Source: Owenia fusiformis
Taxonomy: Eukaryota > Annelida > Polychaeta > Sabellida > Oweniidae
Direction: 5' to 3'
DNA: 64,000 nucleotides
Assembly: GCA_903813345.2 (NCBI GenBank)
Contig: CAIIXF020000003.1
Coordinates: 15,020,931 to 15,084,930, forward strand
Every line of letters begins with the position of its first letter. The stretch's first letter is position 1. Under the pieces are notes generated by a model. It ran no database searches. It was not told the DNA's origin and saw nothing but the letters and a program-made list of their open reading frames with translations. Below are positions 21,991 through 64,000 of this stretch, one piece after another. Both the position numbers and the translations under genes were made by a program.

Positions 21991-23891
21991 GGATGTTCCA
22001 AAAGTAACAGGACTGGTGCTGGTATTTTGTCAATTCTGCACCAAAACCCTAAAGTTTCAAAAAAATATGGAATGAGGGTAGAGTTATGGTTACTATAGTA
22101 ACATGACATCACAATACCCGGGGCAACTTTTCCACGAAAATGTGATATTTAACATTTTTGAATAACTAAAGAAAGTTTCTAACTTGCTTTTTGCAATACA
22201 ACATTTCTTGTTTGTTTTTAGTTACTATGATGTTATAGTGTTGCTTTACAAGTCAGATTTAAGAGTTTGTGATTTCATAATATTTATTCTGTTTCCTGGA
22301 ATATCACTATCTGTAACAGTCTGCATAAATCAGCTGAGCTTTCGAAAAGCCAATTGTCTACCTTGATAACGTGTCTGACTACAAGTCAGCATTAAAGACC
22401 TCTGTAGCTATAGAGGAGCTAGGTCTTGAAGTCTAAGACCATGCACAATATTCTCCTGATCATACAATATCTAATTTTTACTTCTCTGGAGAATGGAATC
22501 CTAATCAGCGCAGTAGGACCTTTGTAGATAAGAATGACCAAATTGTCCAATCGACCATGTCCTCAATTGTCTTATTCGTTGTTCCCTCTTCAAAAATGGA
22601 AACGCAAAATATTTTCATTATATAAGGTCAAAATATTTCCCATGATGCATTTCGCATACTTCCTTGTTTCCCCCCCCCGCCATAGATTTAACATGGGGAT
22701 TTTCACACCTACTTAACATGGGGATTTTCACACTTGCTTTTCAATCGATATATCCGTTCATATTCCCGCACGGGAGTACAGATCTCTCTTTGATCTTGAT
22801 ATAACAAATATATTTTCATTGTTTTGATTCATAGCGTGGTGAAAAGGGTTAACCCAACTAATTGTTATAACATGCGTATTCCCATACAAACGGTCTGTCT
22901 TCCAGAGAAAACTAAGATTTGTGGACATGTTTTGCTATCATTCCATCATACCCCACTATGTCCTCTGTAATTCAAAAAAGTTTGAATCAAAACTCCCCAC
23001 GAAAATCAAAAGATCTCACCTGTTGAATACGCCATCTATAGAAAATGTCAAAAATTGGATGGAGGCAGGTCAAAAAAAGAAAATGCCCCTTAATCACATC
23101 AAATCATGTCTTAGAGCTGGTCCATATACACTTTTCCATTAATGTACTTACCAAAATCTAACCACTTGTGATGCTAATGTTATAACAATAATTGGACTAT
23201 ATTTTTGTTTTTGTAATGCCATCTATTCGTCTTCCCGATCGGCGGAAGGATCTGATGGTTGTGTGTCTCCAAACGATGATTAAAAGTGAGAAAATATTCC
23301 GGAAGAAAATGTCACGTGATCAGTTGACTAGTCGCCATATTGACAAAAACAAAATTGCGTCATTAGTTTGATTTAGAACTTTTGGGTTACGCAAATAGCC
23401 ACGCAAAATGGATCGTTGGAAAATATTAATTACTCACATTTTGTCCTTTTTGTGGGCTTTTTAAGTACATATTTTCGTACCTTCTCGATTAAAGAGCGAA
23501 TCACAAAAGGCTTAATTGGGTTCAACCATGTGTATGAGTCATGGATCCAGTATCACTACACTTGTACTGACCAGAGAGGAGCCTAGGTATATCTCAATAT
23601 TAAGGAAACGTGGAAATATAAAGTTAAAAGTGGAAATCCCACCAGCTGTTGCATTTTAACTTGAACACATGGGATGAACAAAATTCTAGAATTTTGTCTG
23701 TGGAATGTTGCCCCGGGTATTGTGATGTCATGTCACCATAGCAACCATAACTCTAACCAAGTTTCGTAATTTTTTTTGAAACTTTACTATTTTATTCACA
23801 ATATTTGGAAGTAAATTATGTACTTTTGAAGACAATTGGGGCATATTCAACAAGATACCAGCACCAGTCCTGTTACTTTTCGAACACCTTG
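21991..23891. mobile_element. 1.9-kb foldback element with terminal inverted repeats
   Basis: The left end (ggatgttccaaaagtaacag...) and right end (...ctgttacttttcgaacacct) are inverted, with arms of 140-190 bp (about 21991-22133 and 23704-23891) next to TATA on both sides. The interior (22530-22790 and 23270-23520) is shared with 59473-60265. No intact transposase; short ORFs inside look spurious. Confidence 0.8.
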
Positions 23892-25189
23892 TATACTCAA
23901 AGTAATTTTTTCTCAAGATCCGGCCGTGGATTTTCATACTTTTGTATTCCGATAGAATAATCACAATTTCTTAAAGGCACGCTATACTTAATTGAGAAGA
24001 AAAAAGAAAAAACAATCATTGAAACACGTTACTCACACACTTGCTCAAATATGACACAAAGTTTGATTTGCTTTAATATTGAACCAAGAAAAAAATAACT
24101 CAAATAGAAAAAATTATTTGAAGTTCAGAGATCATTAGACATGCATGCACATGTTAAACAAAGTGCATGTTTTAAATTACTATTGATATAAAAGATGGCG
24201 ACACTTCTATAAAAATGAATGTATCATTACATGTAATACAAGCAACTTTGCCATCTTTCAATCACATTGCTAAAAACTTGATATATGAAGATTGACAGTT
24301 CGAAAATAATTTTTGATAATTTATTGTAAGCTTTGATGTGGTCCATTTAAGCTGTTGGTGTCAAATGAAAGATAAGGTTCTTATTAATACATAGGACGAA
24401 TTATGAAATCTAAATGTAAGTCTTCTTGAATTGTGCAATATTGAAAGCAATGTTAAATTAAATCATCCTTTTTAGAAATAACCAAACGGTCAATCTTTTT
24501 AATTTTTACATATTCATAAACATTTTTCTCAACAAAATTTGAATTGTAGAAAAAGTTGATCGACACTGAAGTTCTTTCTTATCTAGTGAAAATATTGCTT
24601 TATTTGGACAAGCTTGATCCTTTCCGGATAAATAACAGCTGCAGATCCAATAGGACCTGAGTTCCGTCTAGAGTTAAAATTACTATTAATATCCTGTATT
24701 TGCACTTCTAATCAATCATTAACTTATAACAAGTAATCATTTTAAGATACAATTATTATTCCTGCATAAATACAAACATGCATAAATAGTGAACATCTAC
24801 ATGAAACATAATTATTATATTCAGAATATATAATATACCTATCAAGATGGATGCATCCGGAACCAAATCGTCTTCCAAGAAAGTAATTCCCGATGCAGCC
24901 ATCTTACACAACTTTGGCATGGGGAATACTCAACCAACCATGGTCTTCGTTAATTGGACGCATGACTCGGTCTGCTGCACTAAGTACTAGCACTATGAGT
25001 ACTGAAAACGAGTACTTGTACATTTTTGAAATGACTCGCACGTAGATAATAGGTATATTTTCTGTATGTGCATAAACAATTTTAAGCAAAGACAGGATAG
25101 AGAGGTATTTTTCAATATTATCTTCAATACTATCGATATTTTATCGGGATATCATCAAATTAATTTTTTTCAAAATTTCAAAATGGCGT
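23892..25189. other. No firm gene
   Basis: AT-rich DNA. 24460-24580 is a dispersed repeat also found at 48370-48510 (taaccaaacgg.caatctttt, gtagaaaaagt.gatcgacactgaagttc). A 47-codon plus-strand ORF (24847-24990) has a good start context but no recognised family. Confidence 0.5.
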
Positions 25190-25740
25190 AGAATCTAAAC
25201 CGGAAGTTGAATTTCAATGTGGATTTCAGATTCGGATTCCTGGGAAAACTTACAAAAAGGAGATACCTCACATGTTTAATTTGAAGAATTTATTTTTTCC
25301 GAACCGGAACCGGATGTCGGATAAAAATTTGGTTTGCAGATTCGGATTCCTGAGAAAATTCTACCTTTATGTCATAATTCATAGTACGTTAAATTTGCAG
25401 AACATTTCATTTCTGGAAGCCATATTTCAAAATCGGTAAGAGTAAACAAAAAACGTTGTTGTAGTCGGATTTCATTTTCGATTTCTGATTCGGATTCATA
25501 ATTTTTTCAGCCCCATTGACTTAACTTTGGACACTAAATAGCGATTTTTGAGCTTTCAAAACGCCATATTTCCGAACCTGAAGTCAGATAAAGTTTGGAT
25601 TGTAGATTCGGATTCCTGTTTCATAACTCACAAATCAAATGTGGCGAACTTTTTGTTTTGGCATTCTTTCCGGACACCATATTTTAAAATCGGTAAGAGT
25701 AATCAAAATTCTGATGTCTTTTCCTAAGCTACATGTCAAT
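25190..25740. repeat. Diverged tandem repeat (~120-150 bp units)
   Basis: The phrase cagattcggattcctg recurs near 25227, 25336 and 25605 (and as gattcggattcata near 25487), each after an aaccggaagt-like segment. Non-coding. Confidence 0.65.
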
Positions 25741-26839
25741 GATGACAAAAAATGGAGGAGTTCCGATTATTATTGACATAATCATAAGATAATTGAAGAA
25801 TGTTGTAAATGTAAGATTTGACCTAGTTCCTGACATTTGACCGAGATTAAAAAAAAGATTTAATAAATTTCCAGACAGATTTTTCAACTGCAACTTTAAC
25901 TTTTTCTTAAAACGTTTCCTAGTCTCATAATCGAGGGAATTGATTTGTGAACATCCCAGCAATGTCAGAATTAATTTTTAAGTTGTAATCATATTTTGAA
26001 ACCGGAACTCACGAACCACATACTTGCCAAATATTTTAAATGTGATTTGAAGGATGAAAGCACCCTATCTTCGTTTCCAGAGTTCTTCCCCAGTGCTTTA
26101 CCTGACTTGTATAAGTACTAAATGTTACAATTGTACAATATTTTTTGCTATCATCATTCCATGTCATCATTATTATCAAAAGGATTCTATAGTTCTTCCT
26201 TTGTTTTCAGGATCTTATCCTTTTCTTTTTAAGACTATCTGTCAAAAGATTAAATGGGATGTCCCATTTTCTAAGCTAATGAATCTAGACATTTTTCTCA
26301 TCTCAAATCTTCAACAGCCTCTATAATTCTTTGTTAAAGAAACCATGATTCACTCTAATCCGATCCACGCAGAATTTGCATGGATTCAACGTGGATCCTC
26401 GTGGCATGGGTTCCACGTGGATGTGGATTGGTTGTGTAACGGAAGAATGGCATGATTTTTTAAAAACCCCAATATTTTACACACTCTACCGCTTTCCATT
26501 CCTTTAAAGTTACAGCTATATAGATGGTTGTATAGTATAATCTCTAACAACTTCGTCGCATGTAGAAATAAGTGTATCCAATAAAGTTATAGCACGTAGC
26601 ATAATCATATATTGCAAGTAAGTCAGAATATTACGATTTTTGCTCCTCTTAATATATTTCCTGCTAGCGTGTCAATGCATCTTAATGTACATTTGCTTGT
26701 CAGAAAATATGTGCGCATACCCAGAGCGTAGATGTTGGTCCTAAAGTAACGAAGTAGTATCTTTTAAGAAGCTAAGCCAAACGCTACTGAAGGGTAGTCT
26801 CATACTTTGCAATTAAAAATAAAAAAATAAATAAAAAAA
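25741..26839. other. 3' flank of gene A
   Basis: From about 26235 the sequence (ctgtcaaaagattaaatggg, then ttaatgtacatttgcttgtc) is paralogous to 52655-53160 downstream of gene B, so the duplication extends past the stop codon. A short Gly/His-codon-like inverted region around 26355-26430 (ccacgtggat) has no assigned role. Confidence 0.6.
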
Positions 26840-46215
<19,376 letters not shown>

Positions 46216-46489
46216 TTTCCAAAACACTTCTTCGCCACAACGAAAGTACTGTACTACATGCAAACACTATGACAAAGAGTAGATTAATATATGACTCAGT
46301 AGCATAGGCCTAACATGTTTTGTTATAGCATTGTTATGCTACTGAAGCGCAGAATTATTGCGCAGTAGAATATTGGTCAGCACGCATGTGCAATACTGAC
46401 ATCCTTTACGGAAGTTCAAATTCAACAAGGTAAAATATTGAAAAAAACACAAAATTCAAGTTCTGGGGTATAAATCGATATTTTCAAGC

Positions 46490-47062
46490 TATTTCTTGTA
46501 TAAGTGTCAGAACAAAAAATCTGCAAATTGTAAATATAAATTGCTACATAACATTTTACCATGTAAGTTCTTACTTAAAAGATGGCAAATAAGTCAAACT
46601 GAAAACTGTGATTTATGTAACGTAGTTGAAAATTATAAACATTTATTCTTAGATTGTAAAAGAGTAAACAGAGTGCTTTAACAATTAGAAGAGTACATTT
46701 TTAATCATTTTAAAATCACAATAGATTTAACAGATATTAAAACATTGATTTTTGGATATAAAACACGAAACATTGACTACAAACATTTTAATGAATGGCT
46801 TAATGAAATGTGGTATATCATATTTGTCAACTATTGTAAAGATTGTACATCCTTAGATTAATTGTTAATACCATTTTTATATACCTACATGTAACATAAT
46901 ATAAGTGTTTTCTTTTATATGTAGTCTAGTTGTCATTTTAATGATTTCTGTTAAACCGCAACATATACCCACTAGGGTGTCTAGCGGCTTGTTTTTATTG
47001 TGTATATTATATAAGAATTATGAAATAAATAATTGAATTGAATTGAAATTGAATTGAAATTA
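46490..47062 (+). mobile_element. LINE 3' end with (TTGAA)n tail
   Basis: The plus strand reads KYKLLHNILPCKFLLKRW, then CDLCNVVENYKHLFLDC, the C-terminal knuckle of an L1-like LINE. A further run after one stop ends NEMWYIIFVNYCKDCTSLD. The tail is repeats of attgaattga at 47032-47062. 5' truncated, immediately upstream of gene A. Confidence 0.8.
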
Positions 47063-47319
47063 AAATGCATCATTTTAATGCAATTATGTAGATTTGCACT
47101 GTAAAACATATTTTGAATAGAAATAAAGATAGATTGAAAGATAAAAAAAAGAAGAAGATATTTTCAAGCGAATATTACCCCATTCAATGACTATATTTCT
47201 GCGTTCCCCTACATTATAACCTTCATCTTGACACTATATTTAACATAGGTTTTGCGTTTCGATTTTTAACTCTAATGCATGCAACCATTTTTTATAACAC
47301 TAAGTCCCCCCTCTGCGAT

Positions 47320-49090
47320 ATTTTATTGTTGTAAACCTTATTCAATTACTTCGTTAGTATTGTTTTCTTTAAGTCGGTCAACATAGGTCAAATCGAGGTC
47401 AACGAGACCTAGGGAGTATTTTTTTACATTTTATGATAAATTGTCAATATTCTTTCACAAAAAAATTGTTGATGCCAAAAAATGCTTCGAATTCGGTGCT
47501 TTAGAGAGAAATCTATTATCTTTCAAATAAAGCTAAAATCATGGTAAAAGCTTTTCTAGAACTGAAATTATACACTTTGAAAGATAGCAGGTATCGCGAA
47601 ATCCCATTGAAACCAACAATTACAAGTTCAACTTTTTCATTTTTCAAATATTCAAATTTCCCGCCATTTTTCAAAAGAAGTTGACATTTTTTGATCATCA
47701 AATATTTTTTAATGAATTTCAAAAAAGATTATCTTTTTAACACCAATGCAAAGATTGAACAAAGGACACACTATTTCAATAATAAAATGCCATATTTAAT
47801 GGGCAACTTCAATGTTTAGCATATCAAAAATATTTTGCAACATTAGTGATGTCACTCAGGTGGCAAAAACTTTTTGAAAAAATCGAATTTTTTTCGATGT
47901 CAATCTTTTCTAAATATGCTAGACTTCAATAATAAACCAATGTTGATTGTCTAACCAGGTTAAAAGGAAGAATATATTATGTTTTAGATATCATTGTACC
48001 ATTGGTTTCTATGAGAACTAAAATTTTGAAATGCATTGTTCTCGGAACCATTTTCATGCACTGATGAGTTCATTTCTCGCTTATTTATGAACCGATTTTC
48101 TTAATTTTTCCGGCAAAAAACATGCGAGGATGAATGCTATGCATTGTTATGAATTGTGGCAAATTTTTGAACAAAGTTCTTCAAAAACCACTTTTTGAAA
48201 TTTTAAAAAAAAGTTTCACATATCACACTTTGATAACATTGGGTAAGACTATAATATACGCCAAAGTGGTTTAAACTTTATATGGGGACTTTAAGAAAAT
48301 CCTAATTGTGCAATTATTTTAATTGAAAAGATTAATTCTTCAATTGAACGCAATGTTAGAAAATTAAACTATTTTTTTAGAAATAACCAAACGGCCAATC
48401 TTTCTAACTTTCACAAATTTCGTTAAACATACAGTAAGTATATCGTTCACCTAGATTTTTTCCACAAAATCTGAATTGTAGAAAAAGTCGATCGACACTG
48501 AAGTTCCACCTCAACCAGACACCAAGTGATAGTTTATGGTTTAACTCGCATTGGCTTATTCCCTGCAGTAGAGTCTTATGATATTAATTATTTGAGATTT
48601 CGGTGTTTTTGCCACAAAAGCTTATGTGATTTCTATTTTTAATCTGTGAACACATTAATCTGCTGGGAGCTTGTTCCGATTATACAAATTGACTCGAATA
48701 CAAGAAAATTGCCTGTACTACTCTAATCTAAGGACTGGCCTGTTTGAACATATGGAGACAAAGTTTCAGGATCAGCTGCAGATCCAGTAGGACCTGAATT
48801 CCCTCTCTCTGCTAGGATCACCTTTTTCTGCTCAGATTTAGGGTGTCAATATTTCTGTCATATAAAAGATGGTCGACTGGTCTTATTACTTTAGTTATGT
48901 CTGTCTTCGAACAAGAACGTCAACGAAATTTGAAAAAAAGTTCTTTAAAACGCAGACAGGTTGAGTCAGTAACATTTTCAATAATGTAGTGAGAACCAGT
49001 TTGGTGTGACTGGGGGAGGGGGTAAATAATAGATAGGGACGATTTGAGAGTAAATTCGAAAATATTATAAATCTCGACTCAGGATTGTTC
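47320..49090. repeat. Dispersed non-coding repeats
   Basis: 47320-47580 is copy 2 of the 44840 repeat; 48370-48510 is a copy of 24460-24580; 48770-48800 resembles 24635-24665. The rest (47580-48340) is AT-rich with no coding signal. Confidence 0.55.
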
Positions 49091-49129
49091 GAAACAGTAA
49101 ATCGACTGTTTCTAAGTGATTGATTACTT

Positions 49130-50640
49130 CCAATTGAAAAATAAAACTAATTACCAACTTATTACCAACTAATTTACAACTAATTATCAACAATTTTGCT
49201 GGCAATTGGAATTAAAGTTAAGCGTTAATTAAATCACTGATAATTATGGCCTAATTATCAGTAGCAAGTTCAACGTAAATTAACTTACAATAATGCTGAT
49301 TTATGATTTTTAGTTGATAATTAAGATATGAAATGTTTGAGGGTGATAGTAAGTGGTAAATTAAAACGTTTTTGTTCTGAAGTAGATTATTGGTTGATAG
49401 TTAACATATAGGATGATTATAATTATAATTAGTCGTAAATTAGGCCCATGATTTAGAAATACAAACCCCCTAAATTTAATTTCAAGATGGTGGAAAAAGA
49501 AAACATGTGAGAGATATTTCTCTCATAAATTTGAGAATTACAACGTGAATGGTGTGTATACTACCATGAAATTTGGTCAACATTATTATAAGGGTATGTA
49601 GAACATGAATACAATGTATGTTAAATCTTATTCACACTTCTGTCTGAAATGTTTATGAATTTGAAAATCTTTTTGAATCAGATCATATAATATTAATCCT
49701 AGAATGCAATTTAGGTACTAACATGGGTTACCTATATTTCTCAAGTAATCCAAATGTGCTCTTCTAAATAATGATTGTTAGATCAAAGACATTTCAAAAC
49801 ATATTTTTGATTATATCTGTTACGTCCTTATTATGTAACATTATAGTCTAATGTTTGTGTTCTGATTTTAGTTGTTGATGGCAATAATGATGTTTTCACA
49901 TGCTTTTCATGAATCTTAAAAATTTGCAAAATAGAATAGCTTTAAAAAAGAGGGGGAGAAACCCCAGGGTTCAAATATGACATACGCTTATAATGTGAAT
50001 CTGTATTGAGATGACATCGTCGCTGATTGGTTTAGCGAGTCGATCGTTGATTGGTTTAAAACTAGGTCAATTTGAAAACTTTGAAAACCAAGATGGAGGG
50101 TACGTTTTCGACAAAAGGAGGTGTGCGAAGGAGGAAATCGTATGTCATCAATTGAATCATGGGGTTTTCCCTCCTCTTGCTGTGAAATTTCAATAGTTCA
50201 AGTTCAATGTTGTCTGTTCTGAAAGATCCTAATTAAGATGAATATTCCGTCACAAAATAGTTCAAGATGAAGCAAAAATCTCCGAGTGAAGGGAAACAAA
50301 AAAGAAGCGAGTCATTTTTGAGAAGTCACAAATCTGACTTAAACCTAACTTTCAACTAATTATCAATAGTAAGTTAGGTGATAATTAGAGATTAACTTAC
50401 ATCAAACTTACAACTAACTTACAACTAATTTACGTAAATCAGTGACAATCGACCAATATATTGCTCATTTGTATATTGATGGTAGTTAATCGTTAATTAA
50501 GTTGCAAATTAAGCGTTAATTAAGTTGATAATTAAGCGTTAATTAAGTTGATAATTAGCTCATTTGCATGTGAATTTTTACACCTAACTTTCAACTAATT
50601 ATCAATAGTAAGTTAGGTGATAATTGGAGATGATTTCCAT
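49130..50640. repeat. AT-rich TTAATTAA/ACTAATT short-unit repeats
   Basis: Irregular arrays of ttaccaacta, aactaattatcaa and gcgttaattaagttgataatt, with two copies of the hairpin cctaactt...aagttagg (about 50345-50385 and 50583-50625). Between them (49480-50330) ordinary AT-rich DNA without a recognised gene. Confidence 0.65.
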
Positions 50641-50767
50641 AGGCTTTTTTCAATTGGGATTGTCTACAAAAGCTATTGGAATAGTGTTCGAATCCTTTAT
50701 TGACATTTTAACTATACAACGTGTACGACTTGCTCGTGTCGTTTTTATTTTATTATTTTACAATATA

Positions 50768-51310
50768 CAATTATTGACCTCTCCAGAGGTTTACTGTCAA
50801 AATTATATCCCGAGACTGTAAACCGAGACCGTAGGTCGAGGTTTACAGTCGAGGGATATACTTTTGACAGTAAACCGAATGGAGAGGTCTATAATTGTTT
50901 TGTTAGTCCGAAGAATATCTTAGATTTTTCTGACCCTTGAAGTTGACTTGAAGTTGGATCCAGACCCTCGAGACGTTCATGTTGTATTTCAGTATATCGG
51001 CAGTAAGTTCACTCAATGGAGTCAAATTACTCTCCTGGGCGAAGTCCACTAAAAGCTTTGTACAAAGTTTTAGATTTTTCTTCGTATTTTGACTGTCTTT
51101 ACTCTCTAAGAGACTAATAATATCCTCATCTTCAACATTTTTGAAACGGCTAGTGCTAGCGGCGGCCATTTTATCGTCTGATAATAACGTCATTTTAGTG
51201 GAATGCTGGGAATATTATTCACCGGCAATGCATTGCGCGGTGTACAGTTAAAATTATTCACCGCTCGTTGACCAATCAAAATCGAGTATTTCAACTGAGG
51301 TACTAACAAT
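50768..51310 (-). pseudogene. Crypton/KIAA1958-like ORF fragment with adjoining hairpin
   Basis: The minus-strand ORF 50903-51193 starts near MAAASTSRFKNVEDEDII, then LLESKDSQNTKKNLKL and LLVDFAQE. The D/E-I..LL..KDS.NTKK block is the start of KIAA1958/ZMYM-type proteins descended from Crypton tyrosine recombinases. Only ~96 codons; no catalytic R-H-R-Y region. It is followed by a 131-bp palindrome (50768-50898) and preceded by ccaatcaaaatcgagt near 51272. Confidence 0.6.
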
Positions 51311-51649
51311 AGTAATTATCAACAGCATTTTTAAAAGCTGTACATGTGCAATCATCGAAAAAAATCGGTTATACTACTTTTACCTGATTTTTATGTACAT
51401 GTTAAATTTGATTAAAGCACACCTTTCCAAATGAATGAACTCGCATGACGTTAACAAAATGACAACATTTACAGTCACACTTCAAAGTGATTAGAAGGGA
51501 AAGAGACTAGAGATTGATACTAGGTTTCGAAAAAGTGTTACAATTGTACAATATTTTTTAAGATAAGTTACTTACACGTCGCACGAAACTTGGGACAATT
51601 ATCTAGTAATATTTTTGCGTCAAAATACCAAAACAAAACAATGAGCAGT

Positions 51650-52145
51650 ATCACACCGGAATAGCCTGACAACGGTAAATTCAGATACCGTTGTCACAAA
51701 TGGCGGACATAACCGTCTGTTTAACTGTTTAATCACTTGGTCCTCATTTTATGGGGTTTTATCGTCGCTAATTCTGGGCATGTATTAAGCTCTTGTGATG
51801 ATGTTTCATATGAAACCTCTTCGATATCGTCAATGACAACGGAATCTGAATTTGAGTAATTTAGAAAGACAACGGCATATGGTAATAATAACAGTGTCCA
51901 TTGTCCCGTATCTCATTTTGATCGGTTAAATTAAAGACTTTATTTCGATGTTAGAACATTATTAACTGTACAACGAGTATCAAGACACTTTGATTGATTG
52001 TTGTTCCAAAGGAATTTAGTCTAGGTGCTCTATTAAACATACAGTTCATGAAAATCTAATTGAAGCGACGGTTATGTTCGTCATTTGTGACAACGGTATC
52101 TGACTTTACCGTTGTCGGGCTGTTCCGGGGTGAGTATAGGGCGCA
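51650..52145. mobile_element. Foldback element
   Basis: Inverted arms of about 70 bp: left gcctgacaacggtaaattca...accgttgtcacaaatggcgga, right gacaacggtatctgactttaccgttgtcgggc. Interior about 350 bp without ORFs of note. Confidence 0.75.
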
Positions 52146-53160
52146 AACAGCCTTACAACGTCAAAAACGACGAGTGTCACATTTTTTCAAGTTAAGTCGA
52201 CCTAAAAATAAAATACTTTATCCTTATCAAATCATGATAAAATTCACAGGGTAGCAAAATCTCAGGAGAGTATTTCTAAAATATTTTTGAATTTTGAAAA
52301 ACGGTCGGGAAATCTACTTGGGGCGTTAGTAAAATTGATATGTATGAAATTTGTGGTAAAAAACGATGCGAACATTTTTCAAGTCTCGAAATCTTGGGAA
52401 AATAAAGATATAATGATAATACAGCGTATTTGACGATGTCGGGTTATATTTAACTTTAAAAATATAAGATCGCATCAAACTTTTCAAGGAAAAAGTATAG
52501 TTTCACTGAATTGTGAATAAAAAATACTTCAAAATGATATATAAAACACATAGTTAGCTTTTTAATAAGGCTTAAAGCTGAAATTAGCCCGCATTTCCCG
52601 AATTGTCCCCGGGTCCGTGCACGTCATAACTACAGTTTAGGATAATCCTTTACTTTATCTGTCAAAAGATGTAATGGGATGTCCCATTTTCTAATCAATG
52701 ACCAATGAATCTGGACATTTTTCGCATCTTAAATCTTCAATTACCTCTAAAAAAAGTTTTTAAAGAACGAGGATAGTAAAGGAAGAATTAAAAAGTCCCA
52801 ATATTTACACCCTCTGTCGCTTATAATTCCTTCAACTTAAGGTTACAACTATAAGCTTACAGATGGTTGTGTAGTATAATCTCTAACAGCTTCGTCACGG
52901 GTAGAAAAGGGGGCAATGAGAGTAAGAGTATCCAATAAGGTTATATCAGGGTTGCATATTCTGAATATTACGATTTTTGCTCCTCTTAATGTATTTCCTG
53001 CCAGCGTGTCAATGCATCTTAATGTACATCTGCTTGTCAGAAAATATGTGCGCATACCCAGAGCGTAGAGGTTGGTCCTAAAGTAATGAAGTAGACGAAG
53101 CTATCTTTTAAGAAGCTAGTCAAACGCTACGAATGGGCAGTGTCACACTTTGCAACCATA
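52146..53160. other. Spacer and 3' flank of gene B
   Basis: 52655-53160 is paralogous to the 3' flank of gene A (see 26235-26839). 52146-52640 shows nothing recognisable. Confidence 0.6.

Positions 53161-64000
<10,840 letters not shown>

Larger units (their letters stand above)
15331..26839. other. Region without a host gene
   Basis: 11.5 kb between the 5' end of the XDH/AO gene and the 3' end of gene A. Apart from the transposons and repeats listed separately, no host exon was recognised. No promoter element could be assigned with confidence. Confidence 0.6.

Overview
This is intron-rich, AT-rich animal nuclear DNA with heavy transposon load. Split genes with GT-AG introns, a molybdo-flavoenzyme gene, a kinase/ZZ/Mib-repeat gene family, many TA-flanked foldback elements, LINE remnants and a Crypton/KIAA1958-like ORF suggest a non-model marine invertebrate (a mollusc or other lophotrochozoan, or an invertebrate deuterostome). 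The species cannot be fixed from the sequence. All three genes lie on the minus strand, so their 5' ends are at the high coordinates.

Layout. (1) 2.2-15.3 kb: 24 recognised exons of a xanthine dehydrogenase/aldehyde oxidase family gene, N-terminus at 15330. Both 2Fe-2S clusters, the FAD domain and the first part of the molybdenum domain are present; the last ~370 residues lie beyond position 1. One small exon, the second, was not found. An exon-derived tandem repeat sits just upstream of exon 12. (2) 15.3-26.8 kb: no host gene seen. It holds two LINE remnants, a TA-flanked foldback element, two head-to-tail copies of an element led by a long hairpin (one copy split by a MITE), and a larger foldback element. 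(3) 26.8-46.2 kb: gene A, a complete 20-exon model of about 877 residues: STK35/PDIK1L-like protein kinase, short repeated Pro/Ser/Lys linker, three ZZ-type zinc fingers, three Mib repeats and a short C-terminal helix. (4) 46.2-53.2 kb: spacer with LINE, hairpin, foldback and Crypton-like fragments. (5) 53.2 kb to the window end: gene B, a tandem paralogue of gene A with the same exon plan, its 5' end running off the window.

Genes A and B come from a tandem duplication (stop codons 26.3 kb apart) that also copied 3' flanking sequence. Comparing them gives internal controls. Gene B shows the empty site of a mariner-type insertion in gene A. Gene A has lost the splice acceptor of an exon that gene B keeps. 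Gene A has doubled a pair of linker exons. Most length differences between the two come from transposons in introns.

The most interesting signals are: the kinase + ZZ + Mib-repeat architecture without the ankyrin/RING part of Mind bomb ligases; the replaced substrate-pocket residues in the XDH/AO gene; a recurring class of long hairpins, one beside a Crypton-like ORF; and a dispersed repeat whose end keeps a hairpin plus ATAAAAA although the stem sequence changes from copy to copy.
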